DNA of 13,425 bases from Synergistaceae bacterium UBA4088 (GTDB lineage: Bacteria > Synergistota > Synergistia > Synergistales > Thermovirgaceae). A program made the position numbers and the translations under genes. How positions within the stretch are numbered: position 1 is the stretch's first letter; every line of letters starts with the position of its first letter. The stretch spans positions 222 through 13,646 of the forward strand of contig DFYG01000146.1 of the NCBI GenBank assembly GCA_002382605.1. The letters run 5' to 3'. Below, piece after piece: positions 1-6,576 of the stretch. A model generated the notes under the pieces. That model worked only from the letters and a program-made list of their open reading frames with translations. It made no database searches and had not been told where the DNA came from.

Positions 1-67
1 ACCCGGATCAGGTTCCAGGGGTCGAGACTCAAGTCTCCTCTCAGCCGGATATTTCCGACTCCCCCAT
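1..67 (-). promoter_or_regulatory. TPP (thiamine pyrophosphate) riboswitch, 3' end cut by window edge
   Basis: Read on the minus strand, the segment begins with a G-run (67 downward). It continues with the conserved CTGAGA (44 to 39), an extended P3-like hairpin (GAGAC...GTCTC), then ACCCC-like bases and GAACCTGATC (15 to 6) followed by CGGGT at the edge. CTGAGA and GAACCTGATC, in this order and about 24 nt apart, are the diagnostic core of the thi-box aptamer. The closing P1 strand and any expression platform lie left of position 1. It should control a thiamine or HMP/thiazole synthesis or uptake gene transcribed leftward out of the window. A sigma70 promoter ends just upstream, so the aptamer would start at the very 5' end of the transcript. 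Confidence 0.9.
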
Positions 68-77
68 TGCTGGGTTC

Positions 78-106
78 TTTATACGGCGGGTGTGCTCTTT
101 TGTCAA
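78..106 (-). promoter_or_regulatory. Sigma70-type promoter for the leftward TPP-riboswitch transcript
   Basis: On the minus strand a perfect -35 TTGACA (106 to 101) is followed by a 17-nt spacer (100 to 84) and a -10 TATAAA (83 to 78). The predicted start near 71-72 lies a few bases before the aptamer's G-run. The match to consensus and the position directly in front of the riboswitch support each other. Confidence 0.82.
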
Positions 107-408
107 ACGGGAGAGGAGAAATCTAAGCGGGCACGTAAAAGCGACAGGAGCGTTGAGGGAAACCTGGAGATGCATGAACAGTGAATGGGAGTAGAGAAGC
201 AGTCGATATGCCTGTCATCCTGAAGCAGCATTTAACCTAACCACATTTGCGGTGGAGGAGCAGCGGGACGAGAGGAGATGGTCCAGAACATCACTGCGTG
301 ATCGGCATGTTTTGAGGACAGCTGCCGAAGCATGACATTTTCCCTGAAGTTGCCCTGTCGCGGTTGCGCCGGTGGGGCCAGGTACTGCATCAGGCAGGAG
401 ATCGTTCA

Positions 409-492
409 ATGACAGATGTTGTCTCCCTGCCGGACTCACTTCTGTTTTATGGCGAAATGCCATACTTTTCTTTTTCCATTGAGGATCTGTAA
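409..492 (+). CDS. Possible small ORF (27 codons), function unknown
   Basis: ATG 409 is preceded by GGCAGGAG (393-400) at an 8-nt spacing, a good Shine-Dalgarno. The frame runs to TAA at 490-492, giving a peptide starting MTDVVSLPDSLLFYGEMPYF. The same frame is open upstream back to a stop at 313, so this may be the tail of a decayed longer gene rather than a real micro-protein. A hairpin with a pyrimidine tract lies inside it, which could equally make this non-coding. I do not recognise the sequence, and whether it is translated is open. Confidence 0.22.
   Translation: MTDVVSLPDSLLFYGEMPYFSFSIEDL
448..475 (+). terminator. Terminator-like hairpin with T-rich tail
   Basis: A perfect 6-bp inverted repeat, TATGGC (448-453) and GCCATA (459-464), closes a 5-nt loop GAAAT and is followed by CTTTTCTTTTT (465-475). 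The geometry is that of a weak intrinsic terminator on the plus strand. The stem is short and only half GC, and no clear plus-strand gene ends here, so the role is doubtful. It might end a small RNA made from the divergent region. Confidence 0.3.
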
Positions 493-636
493 GGCAGTTT
501 TGATGACCGGACGGTTTTTACCCGCCCAAAACCGGGTCAAGTTGTGGTATTGTTGGATTTATTGTTATGCCCGCGCAATTGGCGTATCCCCTGAATCCGC
601 AAGGAATTAACGTGGAATAGCAGAGTTTCGGACTGT

Positions 637-665
637 TTTCAAACCCGGGGAAAGCCTGATATATT
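637..665 (+). promoter_or_regulatory. Weak candidate promoter for the liv operon
   Basis: TTTCAA (637-642) and TATATT (660-665) are separated by 17 nt. The -10 matches consensus at five of six bases, the -35 at only three. A start near 672 would leave a leader of about 17 nt before TTG 689, just enough to carry the SD, and would exclude the ATG at 668. It is the best candidate seen in front of livH but is not strong. Confidence 0.25.
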
Positions 666-688
666 TTATGAAGCAGGGGGGGCGACTG

Positions 689-1552
689 TTGGATCTTTTT
701 CTGGAGCAACTTCTTAACGGTATAGCCATCGGTTTTATTTATGCCCTGATAACCTCCGGGCTGGCCCTGGTTTACGGGATCCTTAGGATACTTCATGTCG
801 CCCACGCCGCCATATACGCTCTTGGTGCCTATGCAGGCCTGGGGATCTATTCCATTACCGGAAATCTTTTTCTGGCCCTTATAGTGAGCATGGCCGCATG
901 CTCTCTTGTCGGGGTGGCCATCGAAAAGTTCGTCTACTTCCCGCTGCTGAAATACCCCCCTTATGTTCCGCTGATCGGAAGCATAGCGTTGCTTCTGGGC
1001 ATAGAAGAGGTTCTTCGCCTGGTAGCCGGTCCTTATATTCATGCATTTCCGGCAGAGATACCTGTTCCGGGTTTTCATTTCGGTCCCATTACAATGTCGC
1101 CAGTTCTGGTCACTGTGTACCTTGTGACGGTTATCGTCCTTTTTGGTCTGTGGTTCCTTTCCACCAGGACGGAACTTGGCCTGGCGATGCGGGCTTCCTC
1201 GCAGGATATTCAGATAGCAGGGTCACTTGGGATAAATACGTCACGGATAATCAGCACTACCTTCATTATCGGTTCTTCCACGGCAGCTGTTGCCGGCATA
1301 CTGGTCGGGATATATTTCAACCAGGTCTACCCGACCATGGGAGCGGTCCCGGCCTACAAGACCCTCGCGCTGATAGTGGTGGGAGGCCTGGGATCCGTCC
1401 CCGGAGCTGTTCTCGCCTCGGTGCTTCTGGGGATCTCTGAAACGCTGCTGATCGGGTATGCCAATATTCCCCTGCCCAGAGATGCCCTGGCGTTCATCGC
1501 CATGATAGCCGTTCTTATGTGGCGGCCGCAGGGCCTTCTCGGCAGGCGTTAG
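689..1552 (+). CDS. livH: Branched-chain amino-acid ABC transporter permease LivH
   Basis: One of two inner-membrane permeases of a LIV/HAAT-type importer. With a TTG start at 689 the protein is 287 aa and begins MDLFLEQLLNGIAIGFIYAL, matching the family's usual N-terminus. A strong G-rich SD (about 675-682) sits about 6 nt upstream of TTG 689. An in-frame ATG at 668 would add seven residues but has no SD at good spacing. The protein is hydrophobic throughout, about eight membrane segments. It carries the family motif around residues 24-46 (GLALVYG...HVAHAAIYALGAY) and the cytoplasmic coupling loop at about 167-183 (RASSQD...SLGIN), which contacts the ATPases. It is the first gene of livHMGFK and ends 17 nt before livM. 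The family is clear; the solute is not. Confidence 0.93.
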   Translation: MDLFLEQLLNGIAIGFIYALITSGLALVYGILRILHVAHAAIYALGAYAGLGIYSITGNLFLALIVSMAACSLVGVAIEKFVYFPLLKYPPYVPLIGSIALLLGIEEVLRLVAGPYIHAFPAEIPVPGFHFGPITMSPVLVTVYLVTVIVLFGLWFLSTRTELGLAMRASSQDIQIAGSLGINTSRIISTTFIIGSSTAAVAGILVGIYFNQVYPTMGAVPAYKTLALIVVGGLGSVPGAVLASVLLGISETLLIGYANIPLPRDALAFIAMIAVLMWRPQGLLGRR

Positions 1553-1569
1553 GTCGGGAGATCTCAACT

Positions 1570-2454
1570 ATGAGCAATTATGTCCTGACTATCGGAATTT
1601 TTGTTGCCATTAACGGCATTGTCGCCTGCGGGCTCAATATCATCGTGGGGTACGCCGGACAGATCTCGCTGGGACACGCGGCCTTTTTCGGTATAGGGGC
1701 TTATACTGCGGCGCTCCTGGCGACCAGGGCGGGGTTTTCGTTCTGGCTCTCTCTTCCTCTGGTTATTATCATCACCGGAGCGATCGGGCTGCTCCTGGGA
1801 TTGCCCAGCCTCCGTGTACGTGCGGATTTTCTGGCCATAACAACAATAGGGATCAACTTTATTGTCGAATCTGTTTTCATGTATGTCCCGTTTTTCGGCG
1901 GTGCGCTGGGAATAGGCGGGATCTCCCGCATTCTTTTCTTCGGGATCAGACTCAGGGAAGCGGGGTTCCTTGCCCTGGCGGGAACACTTCTTGTTCTGTC
2001 ACTTGGGTGTACCTGGTGGTTTGCCCGGTCCTGGACCGGACTTGCCTGTTTCGCGCTTCGCGAAGATGAGATCTCCGCCTCCAGCATCGGAATATCCCCC
2101 GTTCTTTTCAAACTTCTGGCCTTTATGACCGGAACGGCCATGGCCGGTGTGGGGGGGAGTCTTTACGCCCACTACATGCGGTTCATAAGCGCAACGGATT
2201 TTGGTTTTCCCGTTTCCGTCATGATGCTTTCGATGGTTGTAGTGGGTGGTATGGGCACTCTCTGGGGTCCCGTCATAGGGGCTTTGCTCCTGACAATTCT
2301 TCCCGAGGTGTTCAGGCCTCTTACGGACTACCGGATGCTTCTGTACGCTGTTCTCCTTCTGCTGATGATACGGTTCCAGCCCGGCGGACTTCTCGGAGAA
2401 AGAGGCGTTTTGAAAAACCTCGCGGGACGGATACGGGGGAGGTTGCGTTCCTGA
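1570..2454 (+). CDS. livM: Branched-chain amino-acid ABC transporter permease LivM
   Basis: The second permease of the importer, 294 aa, paired with LivH in the inner membrane. The start is ATG 1570, with GGGAG at 1556-1560. A longer frame from 1519 would overlap livH and has no better start. The LivM hallmark GYAGQISLGHAAFFGIGAY is at residues 27-45. The coupling loop is at about 164-185 (REDEISASSIGIS...K), followed by GTAMAGVGGSLYA. The C-terminus MIRFQPGGLLGERG is the standard family ending. The TGA stop shares its last base with the ATG of livG (TGATG), so translation is coupled. Length and motifs are typical, with no sign of damage. Specificity could be leucine/isoleucine/valine, another amino acid, a short amide, urea or a carboxylate, since this family is broad. 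Confidence 0.94.
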   Translation: MSNYVLTIGIFVAINGIVACGLNIIVGYAGQISLGHAAFFGIGAYTAALLATRAGFSFWLSLPLVIIITGAIGLLLGLPSLRVRADFLAITTIGINFIVESVFMYVPFFGGALGIGGISRILFFGIRLREAGFLALAGTLLVLSLGCTWWFARSWTGLACFALREDEISASSIGISPVLFKLLAFMTGTAMAGVGGSLYAHYMRFISATDFGFPVSVMMLSMVVVGGMGTLWGPVIGALLLTILPEVFRPLTDYRMLLYAVLLLLMIRFQPGGLLGERGVLKNLAGRIRGRLRS

Positions 2455-3218
2455 TGAATGATCTGCTCCAGGTTGACAGCATTTCGAAACATTTTGCGGG
2501 ATTGCGTGCCGTTTCGGATGTCTCCTTCCATCTCGAAAGGGGCTCCATTCTTGGTCTTATAGGCCCGAACGGGGCAGGAAAGACCACATGCTTCAACATG
2601 ATCTCCGGAGTTTACAAGCCGACCAGCGGATCCATTTTTTTCAAAGGGCAGAGGTCGGATGGACTTCCTCCGCACAGAATGGCGGCCCTTGGCATAGGCA
2701 GGACCTTCCAGATCGTCCGCCCGTTCCCCTCGCTCAATGTCCTGGATAATGTGATATCTGCTCTCGGTATCCGGCCATATCAGAGCTTTTTCGGCCGCTG
2801 GCGGCCATACGATACCGGATCCGCCAGAGAGAACGCCATGGAAATACTGAAACGCGTTGACCTTTCCAGCAGGGCTTCCCAGAAGGCCGGGCTTCTTCCT
2901 CTGGGGGAGCTGCGAAGGCTTGAGATCGCGCGGGCACTTGCGGTGGAACCGGAGTTGCTGATGCTTGATGAATCCTTTTCGGGCCTGCGGCATGAGGAGA
3001 TAGACAGGCTTTCCGGGCTTGTAAGATCGATCCGCGAAGGCGGAACGGGAATACTTCTTATCGAACACAACATGAGGGTGGCCATGTCCCTTTCCGATAA
3101 TGTCGTGGTCCTGGATCATGGGAAAAAGATCGCCGAAGGTTCTCCGCAGATCGTTCAGAAGGATCCAGCCGTGATCGAAGCCTATCTTGGGAAAGCGGGT
3201 GTAGGGGTTGCTACTTGA
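2454..3218 (+). CDS. livG: Branched-chain amino-acid ABC transporter ATPase LivG
   Basis: Cytoplasmic ATPase, 254 aa, one of the two unequal nucleotide-binding subunits driving LivHM. Walker A is GPNGAGKT at 37-44, the Q-loop glutamine is Q86 (RTFQ), Walker B is ELLMLDE at 167-173 and the switch histidine is H205 (IEHN). The signature region reads LPLGELRRLEIARAL (148-162), so the usual serine is proline. Forms such as LPYGxQRR are familiar in LivG proteins, but Q to E and the following L are less usual. The D-loop side reads DESFSGL instead of the common DEPAAGL. The C-terminal IAEG...AYLG is the LivG-type tail. The start shares a base with the livM stop and the end overlaps livF by 11 nt. 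Confidence 0.94.
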   Translation: MNDLLQVDSISKHFAGLRAVSDVSFHLERGSILGLIGPNGAGKTTCFNMISGVYKPTSGSIFFKGQRSDGLPPHRMAALGIGRTFQIVRPFPSLNVLDNVISALGIRPYQSFFGRWRPYDTGSARENAMEILKRVDLSSRASQKAGLLPLGELRRLEIARALAVEPELLMLDESFSGLRHEEIDRLSGLVRSIREGGTGILLIEHNMRVAMSLSDNVVVLDHGKKIAEGSPQIVQKDPAVIEAYLGKAGVGVAT

Positions 3219-3918
3219 AGCAGAAAACCTGCGGATAGCCTACAGGGACATCGAAGCCGTCCACGGAGCATCCTTCCATGTCGAAGAGGGAGAGCTCGTG
3301 TCCATTATTGGCGCCAACGGAGCCGGCAAAACAACTATCCTGAACGCGCTTATGGGCATGACGCCAGTAAAGGAAGGCGCCGTTCGTTACCGTGGGCTTG
3401 ACATAACAGGCCTCCCCTCACACAAAAGAGCCGGGATGGGTATCCGCATTGTCCCCGAAGGGGCGCGGGTTTTTCCCCAGTTGACGGTACTTGAAAATAT
3501 CATGACCGGGCTGTATCGACTGAGAAAGGTAACAGATGTCCCTTCACGCCTCTCCTGGATCTATGAGTTGTTCCCGGTACTCGATGAACGTTCCAGACAA
3601 CTGGCCCAGACTCTTTCCGGCGGGGAACAGCAGCAGCTGGCGATCGCGAGGGCCCTTGTTTCGAAGCCCCGCCTGCTTCTCGTCGATGAGGTGTCCATGG
3701 GGTTGATGCCCATACTTGTTGAAAAGGTTTTTGAAGTGCTGCGATACCTCAACAGGGAAGAGGATCTGACAATACTTCTTGTGGAACAGAATGCCCTTGC
3801 GTCGCTGGCAATTTCGAACAGGGCCTATGTTCTGGAAACCGGGGTCATCACGCTTGAGGGTGAGGCGCAGACCCTGAAAAGTGATCCAGGGGTCAGGAAA
3901 GCCTACCTGGGTGCCTGA
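3208..3918 (+). CDS. livF: Branched-chain amino-acid ABC transporter ATPase LivF
   Basis: Second ATPase of the importer, 236 aa. The start is TTG 3208: an in-frame TAG at 3202-3204 rules out anything upstream, and this start gives MLLEAENLRIAYRDIEAVHG, which fits the family N-terminus. Walker A is GANGAGKT (35-42), the signature is LSGGEQQ (136-142) and Walker B is LLLVDE (156-161). The position of the switch histidine holds glutamine (LVEQN, Q194), as is normal for LivF. The DEVSMGLMP segment replaces the commoner DEPSLGLAP. It overlaps livG by 11 nt, so initiation probably depends on coupled ribosomes. An 85-nt gap with a possible leader ORF follows before livK. Confidence 0.94.
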   Translation: MLLEAENLRIAYRDIEAVHGASFHVEEGELVSIIGANGAGKTTILNALMGMTPVKEGAVRYRGLDITGLPSHKRAGMGIRIVPEGARVFPQLTVLENIMTGLYRLRKVTDVPSRLSWIYELFPVLDERSRQLAQTLSGGEQQQLAIARALVSKPRLLLVDEVSMGLMPILVEKVFEVLRYLNREEDLTILLVEQNALASLAISNRAYVLETGVITLEGEAQTLKSDPGVRKAYLGA

Positions 3919-3953
3919 TCATTCTGGATGTTTTATCCTCGGAAAGGAGTAAA

Positions 3954-4010
3954 ATGGCAGTGGGTTCAAATGTTTACATATTTTTAGACTGGAGGTGGTT
4001 TTTGTGCTGA
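3954..4010 (+). CDS. Possible 18-codon leader ORF upstream of livK
   Basis: ATG 3954 follows GGAAAGGAG (3941-3949) at a 4-nt spacing, one of the strongest SDs in the window. It encodes MAVGSNVYIFLDWRWFLC and stops at TGA 4008-4010, sharing a base with the ATG at 4010 inside the N-terminus of livK. It lies in the livF-livK gap. It could couple ribosomes into livK, raise expression of the binding protein relative to the membrane parts, or be chance. The peptide is rich in aromatics (two Trp, two Phe, one Tyr) with no run of one amino acid and no attenuator hairpin, so classical attenuation is unlikely. Evidence is the SD and the stop/start overlap only. Confidence 0.3.
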   Translation: MAVGSNVYIFLDWRWFLC

Positions 4011-5164
4011 TGAAATTTGTGCGGGTAATGGTTGCAGGAGTCCTGATCCTGGGTCTCGCGGCCGGTGCTGCTTTTTCAGCGGATACCGTCAGGATAGGTG
4101 CTCTTGTCCCATTGACCGGGGCGGCGGCCGCGGATGGTCTTAGTGCTCTCAACTCTCTCAAGATAGCAGTGGACAACGTCAACGCCGAAGGCGGAATACT
4201 CGGGAAAAGACTGGAATTGATCTACTACGATGACAGGGCTGACGCCAAGGAAGCCGTTGCCCTGGCGCATAAGCTGATAGGCCAGGATAGGGTCGTAGCG
4301 GTTGTCGGAGGCTCCTACAGCATGCCGAGCCGTGCCGTCGCGACTATCTTCCAGGAAGAGGAGATCCCGTTCGTGGCAGCCTATGCAGTCCATCCGGATG
4401 TCACCAAGGCCGGAGATTTCTGTTTCAGGAACGGATTCCTGGCTGCCGTGGAAGGAAAAGCCGCTGCCAAAGTCGCAACCCAGATGTTGGGCGCCAAAAG
4501 AATTGCCCTGCTTTATTCGGACATTGACTTCGGCAGGACCCTCTCGGAGGGATTCAAACAATATGTCTCAAAAAATGCCCCCGGAGTGGAGATAGTCTAC
4601 GATCAGGCCTACCCGTTCCCCGAGAAGGATTTCAAACCCTATCTCTCGAAGATCAAGGAGATCAGTCCCGACCTGATCATGGTTAATGGATATTACTTCC
4701 AGACGGGGCCGATCCTCAAGCAGGCGAAGGGAATGGGCATCAAGTCGATGATACTTGGAGAAGAGGGGGCAGACTCTCCAAAGCTTGTTGAAATAGCCGG
4801 GCCTTCAGCTGCTGAAGGTTTTATGATAGTCACCAACCTCAATCGTGACGACGAGCGCCCGGTAGTGCAGAATTTCATCAGGGAATTCAAGGGGCGATAC
4901 GGTTTCGATCCCGACATGGTAGGAGCCTCGGCTTATGACGGGCTCATGATAATCGTGGACGCCATGAACCGGGCTGGAACGACCGATGCGAAAAAGGTTC
5001 GGGATGCCATTGCGGCAACCAGCAATTACAACGGTCTCACGGGTGTTATCAAGGGGTTCGACTCTGAAGGCGAAGTGGTAAAGCCGGTTCAGGTCCAGAT
5101 CATCAAGCTTGGAGAGTACAGGTATTTCGCCGAGGTTGACGATCCGGAAGTCATCACTCCCTAA
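4004..5164 (+). CDS. livK: Periplasmic branched-chain amino-acid-type substrate-binding protein LivK
   Basis: The solute receptor of the importer, 386 aa from GTG 4004. The SD GGAGGTGG is at 3991-3998; an ATG at 4010 (384 aa) is the alternative, and GTG 3995 lies within the SD. Residues 1-26 form a Sec signal peptide: basic n-region (MKFVR), hydrophobic core, and cleavage after AFSA, leaving a mature N-terminus DTVRIG. No lipobox cysteine is present, so it should be a free periplasmic protein. The mature part is a type I periplasmic-binding fold (Peripla_BP_6 family): VRIGALVPLTG, VNAEGGILG, VVGGSYS (serine-rich ligand-binding loop) and DGLMIIVDAM. It is the last gene of the cluster, followed by a strong hairpin. 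The ligand cannot be read from sequence; these receptors bind amino acids, peptides, amides, aromatic acids and others. Confidence 0.93.
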   Translation: MLMKFVRVMVAGVLILGLAAGAAFSADTVRIGALVPLTGAAAADGLSALNSLKIAVDNVNAEGGILGKRLELIYYDDRADAKEAVALAHKLIGQDRVVAVVGGSYSMPSRAVATIFQEEEIPFVAAYAVHPDVTKAGDFCFRNGFLAAVEGKAAAKVATQMLGAKRIALLYSDIDFGRTLSEGFKQYVSKNAPGVEIVYDQAYPFPEKDFKPYLSKIKEISPDLIMVNGYYFQTGPILKQAKGMGIKSMILGEEGADSPKLVEIAGPSAAEGFMIVTNLNRDDERPVVQNFIREFKGRYGFDPDMVGASAYDGLMIIVDAMNRAGTTDAKKVRDAIAATSNYNGLTGVIKGFDSEGEVVKPVQVQIIKLGEYRYFAEVDDPEVITP

Positions 5165-5178
5165 CGCCGGTTCTCATC

Positions 5179-5220
5179 AGTGCGGGGGCGTTCCTTCGCT
5201 CCCGCACTCCGCACTTCCTT
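5179..5220 (+). terminator. Intrinsic terminator-like hairpin after livK
   Basis: A 12-bp stem, AGTGCGGGGGCG (5179-5190) with CGCTCCCGCACT (5197-5208), has one G-U pair and a 6-nt loop TTCCTT. It starts 14 nt after the livK stop. The downstream tract CCGCACTTCCTTAATTCC is only moderately T-rich. The stem is by far the strongest near a gene end here, so termination or 3' end protection of the liv mRNA is likely. Confidence 0.72.
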
Positions 5221-5286
5221 AATTCCTGTCAAAACGTTTCCTGCCGTCTATCAGGTACCCGAAGTGACCCTACCGGTATCGCTGAC

Positions 5287-5319
5287 GATGGGGAGTGCCG
5301 CGATAATTCCCCTGGCATC
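5287..5319 (+). other. Imperfect hairpin in the livK-thrC intergenic region
   Basis: GATG (5287-5290) and GGGA (5291-5294) can pair with CATC (5316-5319) and TCCC (5308-5311), leaving TGG plus a base as a bulge. It lies upstream of the promoter candidate at 5337-5365, so it would not be in that transcript's leader. I do not recognise a known riboswitch or T-box core in 5209-5409. The role is unknown. Confidence 0.2.
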
Positions 5320-5336
5320 CCAAGTCCCGGTCTACC

Positions 5337-5365
5337 TTTTCCCGATGTCCAGGTAATGCTATAGT
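5337..5365 (+). promoter_or_regulatory. Promoter with extended -10 for the threonine-synthase-like gene
   Basis: TATAGT (5360-5365) is preceded by TG plus one base (5357-5359), making an extended -10 element. A weak -35, TTTTCC (5337-5342), lies 17 nt upstream. The region after it is A/T-rich, and a start near 5372 would give a leader of about 45 nt. An extended -10 can compensate for a poor -35. It sits after the liv terminator, so this gene is probably a separate unit. Confidence 0.5.
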
Positions 5366-5418
5366 TAATAATGAAAAAATGTATCGGGTAACGGCGGAAA
5401 AATCACGAGGTGAGCCTC

Positions 5419-6576
5419 TTGCTGAAGTTCTTCTGTCCCAAGTGCGGGAAAATTTGCGAAGATGCAATACGCCCGGTCAGCTGCGCCTGCGGCTCGCCGC
5501 TGAAGAGCTCTCTGCACTGGACCTCTTTTGATGTTGATAAAGATGGTGTCGGTATGTGGCGCTATGCGCCGCTTCTGCCGGCGATAGATACATCCATCTC
5601 AATGGGGGAGGGCTGGACCCCTCTTGTGGCCGGCCGTTCTGAAAATCTCTTCTATAAACTGGAATACATATCTCCGACAGGCTCCTTCAAGGACAGGGGA
5701 GCGGTGATCGTGATAGGCGAGGCCAGAAGCCTCGGATACGAAGCGGTGGTCCAGGATTCTTCAGGCAACGCCGGAGCGGCTGTCGCGGCCTATGCGGCGA
5801 GGGGCGGGATAAAAGCTACCGTCGTTGTCCCGAACGATACGCCGGAAATGAAGAAAAGACAGATAGAGGACTACGGGGCGAACCTGGTCGTCGTCAAGGG
5901 TGGACGCAGCAACGCGGCCGCCATTGCCATGGAGATGGCCGGGAGCATGTTCTACGCAAGTCACGTCTGGAACCCTCTCTTCCTGGAGGGGACAAGGACG
6001 GTGGCTTTTGAGATATGGGAACAACTTGGAGGCAAAGCACCTGATGCTGTCATAGTCCCGGCGGGGAACGGTACGATGCTTCTGGGCGTTTTCAAAGGTT
6101 TCAAAGAACTTCTTCAGCGTAACAGGATCAAAAGGCTGCCGAAGATCATTGCGGTTCAGGCCGCTAATTTCGCCCCCCTTTTTGAGATCTGGAATAACTC
6201 TCCTGCCGCAGGTGATTTTCAGACTACCGTTGCGGAAGGTATTTCTGTAAAGGAGCCTCCCCGGATGAAGGAGATGATCGACGCTGTCCGGGTGAGCCGG
6301 GGGGAGGTCGTAGTTGTTTCAGACGGAGCGATCCTTGCTGAGCAGGAGCGTCTCGCCAGGGAAGAAGGGCTGCTTGTTGAGCCGACCGCCGCCGTCGCGC
6401 CTGCAGCCGAGAGGATGCTCAGGAAGAGCGGAGCAATAACAGACAGAGAAACAGTCGTGGTCCCGCTGACCGGGAACGGTCTCAAAAAACCGCCTTCCAA
6501 ACGCACAAAAAAACAGGCGCCCCCTGAAGAGGAGCGCCCGCTCTTCAGTGAATACCGAAAAAAGGTCAAGGAGTGA
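5419..6576 (+). CDS. thrC: Threonine synthase-like PLP-dependent enzyme with N-terminal zinc ribbon
   Basis: Fold-type II PLP enzyme, 385 aa, cytoplasmic. Threonine synthase converts O-phosphohomoserine to threonine. From TTG 5419 it begins MLKFFCPKCG, with SD GAGGTGA at 5407-5413; a GTG at 5410 overlaps that SD and is less likely. C6/C9 and C22/C24 form a CPxC...CxC zinc ribbon, seen in many archaeal/bacterial ThrC-like proteins. MGEGWTPL is at 62-69. SFKDRG (89-94) carries the PLP lysine K91, followed by SSGNAG (114-119), PAGNGT (214-219, phosphate cup) and LTGNGLK (350-356), which resembles the ThrC C-terminal TGxGLK. A charged tail (about 357-385) follows. No homoserine genes flank it, so a related ammonia-lyase or other beta-elimination role is possible. 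It stands alone between the liv terminator and a gene remnant. Confidence 0.8.
   Translation: MLKFFCPKCGKICEDAIRPVSCACGSPLKSSLHWTSFDVDKDGVGMWRYAPLLPAIDTSISMGEGWTPLVAGRSENLFYKLEYISPTGSFKDRGAVIVIGEARSLGYEAVVQDSSGNAGAAVAAYAARGGIKATVVVPNDTPEMKKRQIEDYGANLVVVKGGRSNAAAIAMEMAGSMFYASHVWNPLFLEGTRTVAFEIWEQLGGKAPDAVIVPAGNGTMLLGVFKGFKELLQRNRIKRLPKIIAVQAANFAPLFEIWNNSPAAGDFQTTVAEGISVKEPPRMKEMIDAVRVSRGEVVVVSDGAILAEQERLAREEGLLVEPTAAVAPAAERMLRKSGAITDRETVVVPLTGNGLKKPPSKRTKKQAPPEEERPLFSEYRKKVKE

Larger units (their letters stand above)
107..636. other. Divergent intergenic region without a clear full-length gene
   Basis: This stretch separates the leftward riboswitch transcript from the rightward liv operon. 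All frames are short and stop-rich between 107 and 195. From about 195 to 334 one plus frame stays open (residues such as YACHPEAAFNLT), and from 316 to 492 another stays open, as if a small gene had been frameshifted. No start-to-stop gene of convincing length is seen on either strand, and I recognise no protein family. The last part holds a possible 27-codon ORF and a hairpin, listed separately. No tRNA, rRNA or CRISPR signature was seen. Confidence 0.5.

Noticed and set aside
215..463. Minus-strand 82-codon ORF in the divergent region
   Set aside because: Composition is Ser/Ala/Arg-rich without motif or hydrophobic pattern, the SD is poor, and the plus strand shows equal or better frames. 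Treated as non-coding.
512..534. Inverted repeat CGGTTTT...AAAACCG as a terminator
   Set aside because: A 7-bp stem exists but no T-tract follows on either strand and no gene ends there.
2328..3119. Minus-strand 263-codon ORF opposite livG
   Set aside because: Antisense shadow of a gene with intact Walker A, Walker B and signature regions; it has no SD or family motif of its own.
5209..5409. Possible T-box or other riboswitch ahead of the threonine-synthase-like gene
   Set aside because: No T-box sequence, SAM, lysine or glycine aptamer core could be recognised, and the best promoter lies downstream of the main hairpin, so the hairpin would not be in the leader.
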